DNA of 64,000 nucleotides from Dermacentor variabilis (taxonomy: Eukaryota; Arthropoda; Arachnida; Ixodida; Ixodidae), in assembly GCF_050947875.1 (NCBI RefSeq), contig NC_134577.1, forward strand, positions 69,506,639-69,570,638, read 5' to 3'. Positions 48,401-61,700 of this stretch are shown here, in pieces. The notes below the pieces were generated by a model. The model was not told where the DNA came from and made no database searches. It saw only the letters and a list, made by a program, of their open reading frames with translations. How positions within the stretch are numbered: the stretch's first letter is position 1; every line of letters starts with the position of its first letter. The position numbers and the translations under genes are program-made.

Positions 48401-51400
48401 CACTGGTGTCATACGTACCTGCCAAAATTTACGGGTTTATCGTTAATGCCCAATTTTTGGAGCTTGTTTACAATTGTCATGTTGACACCAATAATTTTAC
48501 GAATTTTTATTAGCATCTAGTTTAGGGTGAAACTTATTTTAGCTAGGGCAACACATATTTCTGAAGAATATAGATGAAGTCTCCGACAAATTTTTGGAGC
48601 CTGATGTTTTTGAACTTGCTTGATTATTCCAACCTAACCGCAGTAGTTCCACCCACTAATAGAAATTATGTGTAACTGCAACCGAAATTATTTCTGTCAT
48701 TCCATTAATTTTTCACTAATGAACTTCATAACTGTTATTATTTGTCTGTGCTCCAGATCATTCTTGTGTTCAGCAGAACACTTCTTCATAGTATCCGTAC
48801 AGAACATATCCTGCAAATTAAAAAAAAGAACATTTGAATCAAGAAACAATTTTTGGTGTTTTTAACAATATTTTAGTATTTTTCGGCTTCAACTGCCGTA
48901 TTTTGTAACATATAAGGCTGGTAGGCTGAGTCATTTAATGTTATTTCATGTGCAGGAAAAGCAGCTTCCGGGGGTGGTCATCTCAAGCGGCGGCAATGTG
49001 TTCGAGATGCTGTATCAGTTGGCAAGCATGGACGATCCAAGGTTCGTTGCTGTTGCTGCCACGACATTCTGTTTGAATGACTGCATGAAACGTTATTGAT
49101 GTAAATCAGAATGCTTGATTAGTTCATTGAAACTTTGCAACTTGTCTGCACATTTTTTGTGAGCATGTCCCTTTTCTGGTTTGCGAAATGCGTGCTTTGG
49201 AAGTGCTGAATTATAGGCTGCAATGGGTAGCACATCTCTACACCAGTGTACTCACCATTTTGTGCTTACATTGCTTTTATGTAGATTATCTCAAGGAAGT
49301 GTCACAGAACCTTAATCAGTGATTCTGCACTATTTGTAATGGACATGTGTCTTGTTTGGGAGGTTTTGTATTTATGATAGCAGTGATGAAACGCAGATCT
49401 GGCAAGCCATGGCTGACTGGTGTTGTTAATGTACAACGAGGCTTTCAAAATGATAACCACTGCAATTACATGATGCCTCACTATCTGACCACGTGGATGC
49501 AGACAATTGCTGATGCCAACTCTATTGCAGTGTTCCTCTAGAAAATACTTAAAATATGAATGTTAACATAATTAAATGTTAGGTACAGCTGCACGTAGCT
49601 CTTTTCTTGTGTTTCCTCCTCCCACTTTACCAAATGTTTCAAAGACTGCATTTCTACCTGCCCTCCTTTTTTTTCTTTTTTTTGCACAGCCGATAAATGT
49701 TCACTAGAATAACGACACATTTCGCTGCACATTTCCAGGGCGTGTTTTGAAAGACTCGTGCAAAGCACAGTGTGTCTAGCAAATAGGTGGGCTTTATGGT
49801 CGGGCTAGTATCAGTGTTGGAATTATTTATATAATTAGTTAATCATTTGGAGAATGCCACACATATCCTAACATTTGCCACTGCAAAGAACATGTTGACA
49901 AAAAAAAGAAAAAGGTTGTCTTTTCACTCTGCTCTATTTAAAACAACCGGCAGTTTGAGTGCCCATCACTTCTATCACACGCTGTCATTTTCTTCTCAGT
50001 CGTAATCTTTTTTTTTTCCTTTCTTTAACTTTATCTTCAGTGCCCAACAAGCTGCGCAAACAAGATGTGGCATTACACATTATGTTTTATTGTTATTATT
50101 CTTTTTTGCAGAATCGCCGAACAGGTTCAGACACTGCTGCACCTGATTCCTCCTGACCCTGCAGTGATTGATTCGCTTGACCAAATGTGCATGAAGGTGT
50201 GTATTTGTATTAGCATTTCATCTGGCTTTATTATCAGCAGTAATGACACGGTTTCATTGCGACTGGCAAGTGGTATCTAAAGGAACAATAACGAACAAAT
50301 TTAATTCGAACTGTATAAGTAAATTACCCTTGTAGAACACGATAAAGGCTAGTCTTACCATGAGAAGATGCTTGGTAGGCTAGAAGAGTAACAAAAACTG
50401 AAGGCAGATGGTGGCACTGCAATGAAGTTCTCACAGGAGCTCGCAGTGGTGGCAGAGATTTTTATGGTCTCTCTGCAGGCCCATTGAATCTTTAAAGCGA
50501 AAGCTTTACTGGCCACAAACTTGGAGGCACATGACGTCACAATGTGCGCCTTGCTGCGGATATTTCTCTCTCTCTCTCGCACCGTAGTCACTACTGCGCG
50601 TGCGCCACTAGTAGCACCGAGCCTCAGGTGTTCCGCCGCTGCCGTTTGGTATGATGCCACACCGCCTTTCTCGTCGTTGCGCTCACTTCCGCTCGCTTTG
50701 CATGGCTGGGTCGCATGCCTGATAACATGTCGGAGGATTGAAAAGGAGAGCTCACGTGCTCCGCAAATAGGGCTGAAGGTGAGCTCCTGATCTAGCCCCA
50801 TACAGTCGCTCCGTGGTACTCCCCAAACCATAGCATTGGAATCGGGGCTACGTCGGGTTTGAACAAATAAGGCAACCAGCAGTGTCAACTGTAACAATGT
50901 CTATAGATGCAAGCAATAAAGAAGACCGGCAGAGGGAAGTCCTCTCTCTAATAAGTAATAATAGGCTGGCCTCTTTGCCCGGGATAGTCAGGCAAACGAG
51001 GTCACTCACGGGTTACGGCAGGTACTCCAGTCCGGCAGGTTAGGGGTCCAGCGTCAGAGAGAGGGTCTCCCCCAGTGGCGCTATTTTATACCTTTTTACC
51101 TTTGCGAGGGGAATGTTGTCCTCGCCCGTCAGATACCTTCCCGCGAATCGGGGAGGAAGGGTGTGCACGTCGGGTGAGAGCGAGGGAGAACCGGGAGAGG
51201 GCGTAGTGGACCGCTCCAGTGTCTGTGCCGACTCTCGACGTGACGATGCTGGAAAAAATGGGCGCATGTGCTCCCCACAGCACTTCCCATACGTTGGCTG
51301 TATGATAGATATGTAAGGTAGTGCAGTGCCGGGCCGACCCATGGCAGCAATGAATCGGGCGTTAAGCATTCCCGATACAGTTGCAGTTCGCCATTGAGGG

Positions 51401-52647
51401 ACTCACATACACAGCTTCGCTGTTCGTCCTTCTTCACAGAGTGGAAGGGCACTGAGTTTTTTTTTTTCTCTCTCTCTCTCTCTAGTCATCTCCAGCTGTG
51501 GCACCCCCACCACCTCCCAGGCTGTCAGGCAGCCCCAAGAAGAGTGGCTCTCCGGCACCGAGAGAGAAGACACCGGTCGAAGGATCGGACGTCATGCTCC
51601 GCAGGCTGCTGGACCCAAATGGGAGGAACCCGTTCCGCCTGCTGTACAACTTACAGGTGCGTCACCATGTTGCACTGAGAGCATACCTTTTTTTCGCTCA
51701 TATTCAACCAAATTAAGGGACCCTAAAGACTAATGTTAAGGAGAAGTTGGGTCTTATACCCCTGTCACACGGCAAACCTAATGTCATTTACAACGAATGA
51801 CATTCGCTGATAATGCCATTTGTTTGGTGTCACACGGTAAAACGTAAGGACATTTTCAAAAATGACATTTACAAATGAATGAGTTCGCCAAACTCATTCG
51901 CATTCGTTTGGAACTGAATGTGTATCCTCGACACCACGAGTTTACCAGTGTTTCGCAAGCAGTACATGCTTCTTTTTTGTTTTAACAAAAAATCACTATT
52001 ATTCTATCCATTTTATTACCTAATTTTTGCTTTAACGACATTGAAGTCCATCACGTGCGTAAATACAGAAAACTACTCTCAGTCCATTGACCAGACAGCC
52101 GTCTTTAGCTTTCGCTGCAGCAGTCGTGTTGGTTCGCACAGGAGCATTGGCCGCGGCCGCTTCAATTGACTTGGCATAAAAGTGCGCGCGTGTTTTCCTG
52201 TGGCACGCGCCAAGAATGAGGATATTAGAAGCGTGCATGCACACAGAACGGCGATGACATGCAACTGCCCTTCTCGTACCACTTTAGCAGATGTAGCGGA
52301 CGCGCCTATGATTCTCTTCGCCCTGTAGCTTGCCTTAGCTTTGGCTTGGCTTGGCTCGACTCGACTTCGTTCGCAATGTCGACAAGTTAGTGATCGAACG
52401 CTATGGTTTGAAAGCAACGATCACATATTCTAGTGGAATTTAGCATATTGGAAAGTAATTATTGGACAAAAGTGGGTTTGAGACGTGTCTTTTTTTTACT
52501 ATCGCCATTGTCATCATTTTCAAATGACATTAGTTTTCGCCGTGTGACAGCGCGCTGTGATAATGACATTAATCGCAACAAATGTAATTTGTTGGAAATG
52601 ACATTAGATTTGCCGTGTGACAGGAGTATTAGACGAAGCGTTTGATA

Positions 52648-52724
<77 letters not shown>

Positions 52725-55700
52725 GAGTTATGCCGCTGAAAAGTTGTAGACATGCATAGCATTGTGCTTCAAAATTGAGGTTTATTTTTGATTATCTCGT
52801 TTGTTTCAAAATTTTTGGCTAAAGTCTTTTGCCTACTTTTCTAGAAATGTTTACACAAAAGCACCTAGAGCCAATCTCATTCATTTACTGTGAAATTCAG
52901 CTAAAATGATGTGCTGGCTAGCTCCTGTATGACTGTAACATACCATACTTATCACACAGACCTGCTCCAATGGAAAAAGTTAGTTCCTCGTATTTTGCTG
53001 GACAAGCGTAAGGAATTATTTGCAAACCTTTTCAGTAAATTAAGTTGAATATTGCAAAAGATTTCAGCCAAGTGAGATAAACAATATAAACGGCACATTC
53101 AAAATAAGCACATACCTTACACGTTAAATACTCATGTAAGGTGTGTGTGAGCCTTGCACAAGTAAATACTTGTGTAAGGCCCCGACTTCCTTTTTTTTTT
53201 TTTCAGATTTGTTACGGGGTGTGTGCCTTATACAAGGCAGGCTTATGTCTACCCACCAAAGACTCGAACTGCGTCTGACTGCTATGCACATTAACGCAAC
53301 TACTTAACGCAACACTTATAAAATTTAATCATTCCTTGTGGCTTTTGCTGCCCTCACCATTCGGCAAGCTTGGCTCATTGGCACCAGCCCATCGCTCGCT
53401 GTCCTCGGTGCTTTCCATACTGTTAAAGATTCTTGTCACCCTGAAGCTCTCAATAAGTGTTGTACAAAAATGTACACCTCGCATTCAGTACCCATGTGTA
53501 CACTTCTAATGCTTTAGCATTAGGAGCGTCGAAGTGGAAAAAAGTGTATGTGCATGAAGTGTGGGAGACCAGTCACATGGTAGGGGTATGTATATAAGTA
53601 CAGTGCAACTGACGGTGGTCTGCTCTGGACCACTGTCACTTGCACTTCCATCCTCGTAGGCAGGACGTGTGTCAACTGAGCTCCTGAACAATACTTTGCA
53701 ATGTGGTAAATGCACTTTAAATCATGGATCCTGGACCTCAAGAGGTGTTAAGAAATGCTGAAGCATTTCTCACACATATATAACTATACTGCTAGTTAAT
53801 TTCTTTTGTAGTCATATCCTCTGCTCCAACGATCACAGCACAGCTGATACTGTTGGAGCACACTCTATCTCTTCTACATCATCCAGTGGGAGACAGTGAT
53901 GACGATGATGATATCACTGTTGGCAGGACAGTAGCTAGTGCCATCTGTATCGTCTTGTAGAAATTAAACAGCACAGGGCATGATCTTTGAGAATGGGTGC
54001 CACATGCTAGCTCAACCTTGGAGTCGATGCATGTGGGTGCACGCATGAGGCTTAGTGAAAAAAAATTTTTTTTTTCTGCATGGGGTCTATTGAGGGCGGG
54101 CCTTACACTAGCAGTTACAATAATTTTATGTATATATCTGCAAGTTTTCAGCACCATAACTCAAACAAAAGGATTTTTAGAAAACTTTTTTACCTAACAT
54201 TCAGCTCCTCCCGCAAGGTGGTGAAAAATGCCCAAGGGCACAAGTTCCAGTAAAACGATCATCAGTGTTCTTGTCTGTTGATCTGAGGTGGCAAATTAGT
54301 GTTCCTAGATGTCTGATGTGCCACTTCACCATGAACAATGCTTTCATAAGTGTGAAAACAACATAACCATTGTGCAGAACTGGTGCTACACTGAGAAAAA
54401 GCCAGTTACCCACTGTGGTTGCTTAGTGGCTATAATGTTAGGCTGCTAAGCACGTGGTTGCAGGATCGAATCCCAGCCACAGCGGCCACATTTCAATTTG
54501 GGCAAAATGCAAAAACACCTGTGTACTTAGGTTTAGCTGCATGTTAAAAAACTCCAGGTGGTCCAAATTTGAGGAACCCCCCACTACAGCATGCCTCATA
54601 ATCAGATCGTAGTTTTAACCTGTAAAATCCCATTAAAAATAAAAATAAAAAGAGACACTTGAGTGTATGCTGTTCCAATTTTCCATTACTGAGAAACTAC
54701 AGAGCCCTGTAACCTTCTGACATTCAATGTTCTATTCATAATTTGCTGATGTTAGTTAAGTATTGGCAATAAAAATTGCATTGAATAGTTACAGTACATT
54801 TGGAAGTCATGAGTGTAGGCACACAGGCTGGCAGTGTAGAACTTCTTTGATAAAAACTTCACTGGGTAAACTTGTGCCCCCATAGAAGCAAACAACACAG
54901 TGGTGAAAGCAGTATGGTTGCCAGTGCACACAATGAGCCCCATATTTATAAAGCATCGCTCTAAGTGCTAGATTAACAATGGTCCTCCTAAGGACTTCAG
55001 AATGGACTGCATGCTTCAGTTATGCCTGACAGCGATGGGCTTGTTGGACTAGGTACACAGCACTCAGAATAAGTCTGACACTGCAAGCAAGGATCATGTA
55101 GAAGTAAGGGCGCAATAACATTGCTATGATGCTGAAGCTGCTGATGAAAAGAGTAGATGGGATAGCACTATCTGATGGCAGCTGCTAGTTATGGACACAG
55201 TATGCATGACAGAGTACTTAATAGTAGGTGCTATAATGCAAGAGAACTCTACCTTGCGGTTGACCAAAGATTTGCAGTTAACAACAATGGCACCACCATT
55301 AGTGGCTGGCCAACTGGTGTTTCTGAGCAGTTTCGCGTTTGTGTTTACTCCATGCACTCAGGTGCTGAGTGCGCGGCTGATGCCAACCAACCAGGATGCT
55401 TGCTCCAACGTGTTCTGCGAGAACTTTCTCCAGGCGGGTGGGCTCTCCCACGTGCTTCGCGTGCTGCACAGGGACGGCCTCCCCCAGGATGTGGACTATG
55501 CTGTGCGCCAGGGCATCTACTTCACTGCGCTGCAAATAACTAGGTGACATTGTACAACTCATGAATTTACGAAAGATGCTATATCATTCTGCATCAATTT
55601 AAAAAAAAAAAGGCATTTTAGTAAATGCAGCGTGTTGCGTTTCACTTACATCCGTGTTTTTGTTTTTCTATTTACCTCAAAGCTGTATCACATAGGAGCA

Positions 55701-58700
55701 GGAACTGTGTATAGAGAGAAGGACATCGGTAAAAAATAAACCAGAATTTCCTCTGGCACATTTCTTCTCTCTCTTACCTGCAGGTTCCTCATTTGTGGCC
55801 AGAATGTACCCCACGCGCTGCAAAGTTCATCCACGTCATCTGTGTCAACGACTTGTGGTGCACCGTCGCCAGTGAAGCCCACTACACCAAAGAAGCTGCA
55901 GGTGGACCTGGTCCGAATGACTCCCGTTTCGATGGTGACACCCATCATCAAGGTTAGCTTTTTTTTTTTTTACTCCTCCCCCCTCCCCTCCTCAAATGAA
56001 TTTGGCATTGCTTTTGTAGAATTCACTTTGCTCGTAGCAAATGACTGTGTAAACTTTTGATTAGTCTCAGGCCGTTTCGTTGACACAGTATTATCGATAA
56101 CCTTGCGGAGTTTTCGAGATCGCTTCTCATTTCAGGCGAGTCTAAGCCTGAAGAGAAAAATCTTCAAGATTTCAGCGCCACCTATGAGTGAATCGGGAGA
56201 TAGGCGCAACGACAGCTTATGGCCTCTGAGATCGGAAGATCTCTTAGGTCAAATAAAATTGTAATAAACGTGCGCTGTTTAGCGTACGCTGTACTATGGT
56301 GCATAGTGTACACTATACTATTACTGTCGAATGATTGCTGCAAAGAAACTCACGATCATTGCGCTACCGCAGCTCTGTCGAATTCTGTTACGTTGCCAGA
56401 TGATGTAGATTTGACAGCATGCATTGACTGTACTTTCGTCTGTCTGTAGCAAAAGCATGACAGTGGTCAAAATACAGACTGACCAGATCACAGGCAACAC
56501 AGACTTGAGTCGTATTCCTAAACCATCATTTTTGTAGCACAGCATGCGTCGATGGGTCACTGTGCTAGGATCACTATGATTGATAAGACAGTATGCGTAG
56601 CTCTGTGTATCGCTCGTAGACTCCACTGCATCTGGCACTAGTCACACAAAATCTCGCAGTAGTCAAGGTATCTCCAATAGTGACCTGCCAAGAACATGGC
56701 ACACCTTTTTCGGGCACTTGTGGAGTAATTTATTCATTTTCTGCTGAATTCGATTATTCTGACTTTTTGGTGGTCCCCGTCGAGCCCGAATTATCAGTTG
56801 GCAACGGTAAACCCTTTAGAGGCTGAGCCATGCATAGTGTTTTTTTAGTATTTCAGCATGTTCGCTTGATTTTAACAATGTGTCCATATAATGCGTTTCC
56901 TGGGTACTAAGTTTCTTTCTTGCAATTTGCGGAAAACGTAGAGAGGTTTTACATAGCAATGCCTTGTTAGTTTCGATTTCACTACATTGGAAAGAAATGT
57001 CATTTAACTGAGGGTCGAATTATTTAATATATAAGAAAAAGCTACAAACAAGTGCTTAACACATCAACATGCCTTTAGCACTAACGTTCAGTACATTTCC
57101 AAGCTATGATCGTATGATATGGTTTCCGGCAGCCAGATCCCATGCAAGCAAGAAAAGGTGCAAGGCATGTGCGATCGAGAGCAGTTGGCACCATAGCAGC
57201 TTCCCCACAGTACTTGCCTGCCCGTGTAACAGGAAAATGCCACTATGCAAGAAGTTTCCTCTACCGGTACCAGCAAATTTTCGTGCAGGTCGTCACTCAC
57301 CGCATTCACTACTATCGCTGCCAATTCATTGCGATAAGCATCTTCACTTATCAGCTTCACAGCGCATGTGGCGTAGTGCTGTTGAAAGCATACTGCACAC
57401 TTTTAATAGGCATAACTCAAATGCGGCGTTCCTCAGCTGCTGCAGGCAGTGCAAACTGAGTGTTGAGTTTCGCTCTGGTGGCACTGTATTCTGGTGTCAG
57501 CCGCCAGCTCGATTTTGTTTTGGTTTTCCGTCGCCATCTCAAAACACTGTGCAACAGGAAAACGGTAAAAGCGCAACTCCGGCCACTCAGTGCGCAGAGG
57601 CGTCTCACACTGCAATGATTCTCATGGAGTGGGCACGTCAAAACTTCTCACCGAAATTTCCTGTTCGAAGAAGCTGCTGATCCAGGCGGAATTCTAGGAG
57701 GCCAAACGTAAGCTTGCTAAAGCTGCGAAGACAACACCGGTCTCAGGCCGCTCAAGTCCCCGCCAGCTCAGCGCGCATTCGCCGCCTCATGCTGCAACTT
57801 TTCGCGCAATGGTTCGTACGTAGATGTCAATGACAGTTGAATGTGCCAATTTCGTAGTGGCTTCGAATTGTATGTTTTCCTGGTTAGTACTTTCCTTTTT
57901 CTTCGTTTTTTACAACGTATGAACATGGTTCTACTGTATGACCAAGTTAACGAGGTTGATGCCATTAAATGGTGTATATGCTTCCTGGGAGAACAGGGCG
58001 AATCCAAATTGTCTGATTTTTTAAATGCCTTCATGTGGTTTATCCGCAGACGATGAGCCGTGCCTTGCTAGAGGAAGTTGTGGACTCCCTGGTGCGGGTG
58101 GCATGGGCAGCTGCAGCTGGTCAGCTCCGCCTGGCCAACTCACCACTACCCACCCGAGAGGGCACCCACTTCGCGGTCACGACAGCAGGACGGCGCAGTC
58201 GCCAGAGCAGCACAGGTAAGAACAATGAATACCTGCCAGCTAACTCTCCCAAATTTTCATGGTACAAATTTGGGCTTGTTCTTTGATTTAAGAATGTTTC
58301 ATTGAGCCTTACAAAAAAAAAAAAAAGAAAATTCTGCTCGTAAAGAAGTTTTGTTTGCTAGTCTTTGACCTTTAAATGTCTTCCGAGTCTGTAAGAACAG
58401 CAGAGAGTTACCTGCCTCCCACAAGTTCATTCAGACAAGTTCCTGAAACAGGCAAATTTCGCAGTAGCAGAGTTGCTGAAAGAGTCACTTTGATCTAAAA
58501 TAGGGTGTTGCATGTCGATTCTTGCGGTTCCAAGTTCACTGTTGCTTGTGTGCTAAAGTCGAACAGATTTATAACAAACTTGATAGCTCCACACAAAGTT
58601 GTTTCATCAGTAGTTGGTTATAGTATGAGAACATGGCCTTCAAAATGCGAAAAAAAATTAATGACAGTGAAGCTGGTGTCGGCAGTTACGATTCCACACG

Positions 58701-61700
58701 GCTTTAAAAAGCAAGGGCAATGGCGAGGGCAACAGACTTGATACAGCAGGACGCCAAAGGAACACATGCAACAGTGCAGGCACTTTATGTGCTGTTCCTG
58801 CATCCTTGTCTCTCTGTTCCTCAGTCAAAGCTGTCAGCAGGATGAAGCAATTAACCGAGATTCAGATTTCATTGCTACAAGGACAGCAGTTTTGGCATCA
58901 AAGGAACACAATTGCCATCAATGCATGTGTCAAGCATTTCTGCACATTGCTAGACAAATCTCACCTGCTCTATAAATGTATTTGAAACATTGAGAAACTT
59001 CAGAGCACTGCCAAACTGTCAGCGCAAAGTTAGTAGCAGCTGCAACTATTGCAGAATTACACAGGGTAAAATGCAGTATGTTGTGTACAGCATTACTTAT
59101 AATAAATGTTTGCAATGATGCAGGAACTGTCTTGGCATGACTGATAGGCTTGACTTTGGCTAGTTATGCAGTTTTGGCTAGTCAGGCTCATCCAGGGTGA
59201 AGGTATACTATACTATAGGGCTGTCCTGTGGTGGCTCTTGTACGAGGAAGAAATGGTATCCTAAGCCCGACCCACAAGCCAGACAGGGTATGTGCATTCT
59301 GGTCAGCCTGAGAGTAGGCACAGAACTTGTAGTGGTTCAACAACTGTAGGTGTGGTACCATCCATAGGGCAGACAGGAACAGGTTCATAATGCCGAGAGC
59401 CATCTGCTATGCTCTAGTTGTCTTCTTGGTAGCGGGAAAGCATGATAGATGATAATGCAAAGAGTTTAGCACATAATTTTCAGCAGTGTCAGATGCCCGT
59501 TCCACTTTTTTGTTCGCAAACTTGCAAGGAAAGCTTACGTAGAGAAAGGCACCACATCACACAGTACTTTTTCTTGTAGCAGTTGAGAAAGTAAACTGAT
59601 CCCTACTGCACACTTGCTGTAGCACCGCCAACTTCCATCCTTGACTCGGTGCACTTTCTGTACACTTGAACAGATGCATCATTCTCTGCACAGCTCTGGT
59701 TGGTCATAGGCAATTTTAGTTGAAGTGAAGAGATGCCACTTTCTGGACTCGCTAGTTTACAGCTTGTTTGTTCAAGCTGTAGATGGAACGAGTTATGCAA
59801 GCCTGTCCAAGGTGGAGAAAGGTTCACGAAAGGAAGACTGGCATCCACCTTGGAGTACCACATAGCTACAAGGAAGCCCATACAGGTTCCTACAAGGGCC
59901 TTCTTGTATCCTCAAGTGGAATTTAAAATTTTATTTTCATGAAACTGAGATGTGCACAGGTATGTTTGTTGTTGCATGACCGTGTGTGAGCTTAGCATTG
60001 TCATGTGCAGTAACAGTAAATGTAGACATTTTTAGCAGATCCACACTGTGCTCACATTCCATGCTCTCGGGTAGCTGCATATTTCACTTTCAGTGTGATT
60101 AGCCTTCTTAGCCTACTTCCCCCACCTTGGTGTGCTGCTGCCATCTGCTATCCAGCCTTTGAAACATCTCTCTTGCTTGCAAAATACTAACTCATGCGGA
60201 AAGTCACCTGATACAAAATTTTAGTACAACTAGTACAAACCGTTTACAGAGCCTTCCTTTCAGTTAGGACATGCCATTTAAGAGGATCTTATCAGCTGCC
60301 AAGCTAGAAGAATGGAAATGATGCTGTGCCAAAGCTTCTTGGCATTGCTATGCTGCCCAACAAGGAGAAGGAGAACAGCGACGCCTGCAACAGGTGCGAG
60401 ACATTACATACAAAAGAGTCGCACAAGATCCTACCATCGCACAGCAACACACTGAAGAAAAATGCCATCAATACACCGCCAAATTGATGCCAAACGAAAC
60501 ATACTAAAGCAGAAGAGGTAGTCAGAACGCCAACGTATTGACGCCAATTGTGATACCCTACTGGAACATGGCGCATCTGGAAAAGGTGCATGGTGAAACA
60601 TGGTGGGTGTTTGAAAGGTGTCTTTAGCAATACGGTGTGTCAGTACATTGCTTGAACGCTAATCCCATTGACATTGAAAGTCATCGTAAGATGGGTTCCG
60701 CCAGAACTTCTTTTTTAACAAGTGCGCCCCTCCCGCAGATGCCAGCGACATGCTGTCAGCTTGGCTGTAAAATGACAGAGAAGCTAGGCAGAGAGCCCTG
60801 ATGCTCCGCTCAGCCGGCTTCATAGCGGAGTGTGAGCAGCGTTCTATGTCCACTTCCAGGTTGATCGTGGTGCACATTCGCACTAGCGCTGCTCCCACTG
60901 AGTAGCTGTCTGCAAATTGTTAGTGTACACCTGTCTGAATTCAACAGACCAGAAACGCACTGCTAAAGATGTCTTACATTTGCATTAGCAGCATAGCATC
61001 TTCATGGAGTTCGTTCCTTCTGAAAACAGCTCGAATGGCTCGTGGTTCTACCTCTTGCAGGCAGCGCCACCAGCAGTAGTAGTGATGGAGAGAACTCGCT
61101 CGGTCTTCACGGTGGCATCTGCGTGAGCCAGGACACGGTGGATCGCAAGGACGCACTTCTGGCACAAGAGGCCCTCAGCTTCCTGTTCTCCTGCCTGGAG
61201 CTCAGGGAGGACGTTTCAGGTACTTGCTGCATTTGCTGATGTTGGTCATGCTTTCACTGAATGCTTATGCATTTGTAGTGTAATGCATGTAAACATGACT
61301 AATGCAAAAGTTAGTAGCAGCTGCAATATATGATAACTCAGTCCAACCTTGTTATAGTCAACATACTACCTTTCGGACTCCCTTGGGGCCGCGAAAACGT
61401 CCGAAAAATCGGCCAGTCTGAAAAAATGAATGCATGCCTTTTATTGCCCCCAAGAGCTCAAGTCGCCACAGGCATGTCCAAAATAGCTCTGAAGGCCTGG
61501 CAGTACACTTATTAGGCGTATCCGTGCTTGTACTCTGACAGGAGATGGCGGGTGCACACGTGTATAATTAAGGAATGCATACCATGTTGTGTGACAATTG
61601 CATCTGCCCACTCTTGGTATGCTTCACCGGAATACTTCGCGTACGCTTCACTGCGTAACAACTTCAGTATTAAGGCGAAGCTGACTTTCGGGAACTGTCA

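Larger units (their letters stand above)
50197..51485 (+). other. Intron 28 (1.3 kb)
   Basis: It has a repeat of the AAAGGGACCCT type starting near 50278 and a GC-rich block at about 50500-51450 with TATTTCTCTCTCTCTCTCGC and CGCGTGCGCC, likely a dispersed repeat but undelimited. A CT-rich tract leads into exon 29. Confidence 0.6.
51657..55361 (+). other. Intron 29 (3.7 kb)
   Basis: It contains a PIF/Harbinger-like MITE (51757-52628), a TA microsatellite (52656-52722) and a SINE (54409-54645). A GGGACCCTAAAG stretch at 51718-51729 suggests that the MITE sits inside an older repeat. I recognise nothing in 52730-54400 or 54650-55361. Confidence 0.8.

Noticed and set aside
50355..50897. 180-residue minus-strand open frame in intron 28
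   Set aside because: It spans a GC-rich probable repeat, where long open frames arise by chance. No protein resemblance is seen.
57069..57680. 203-residue open frame in intron 31
   Set aside because: The frame has no recognisable domain, lies in sequence that looks like a DNA element, and a comparable frame exists on the other strand.
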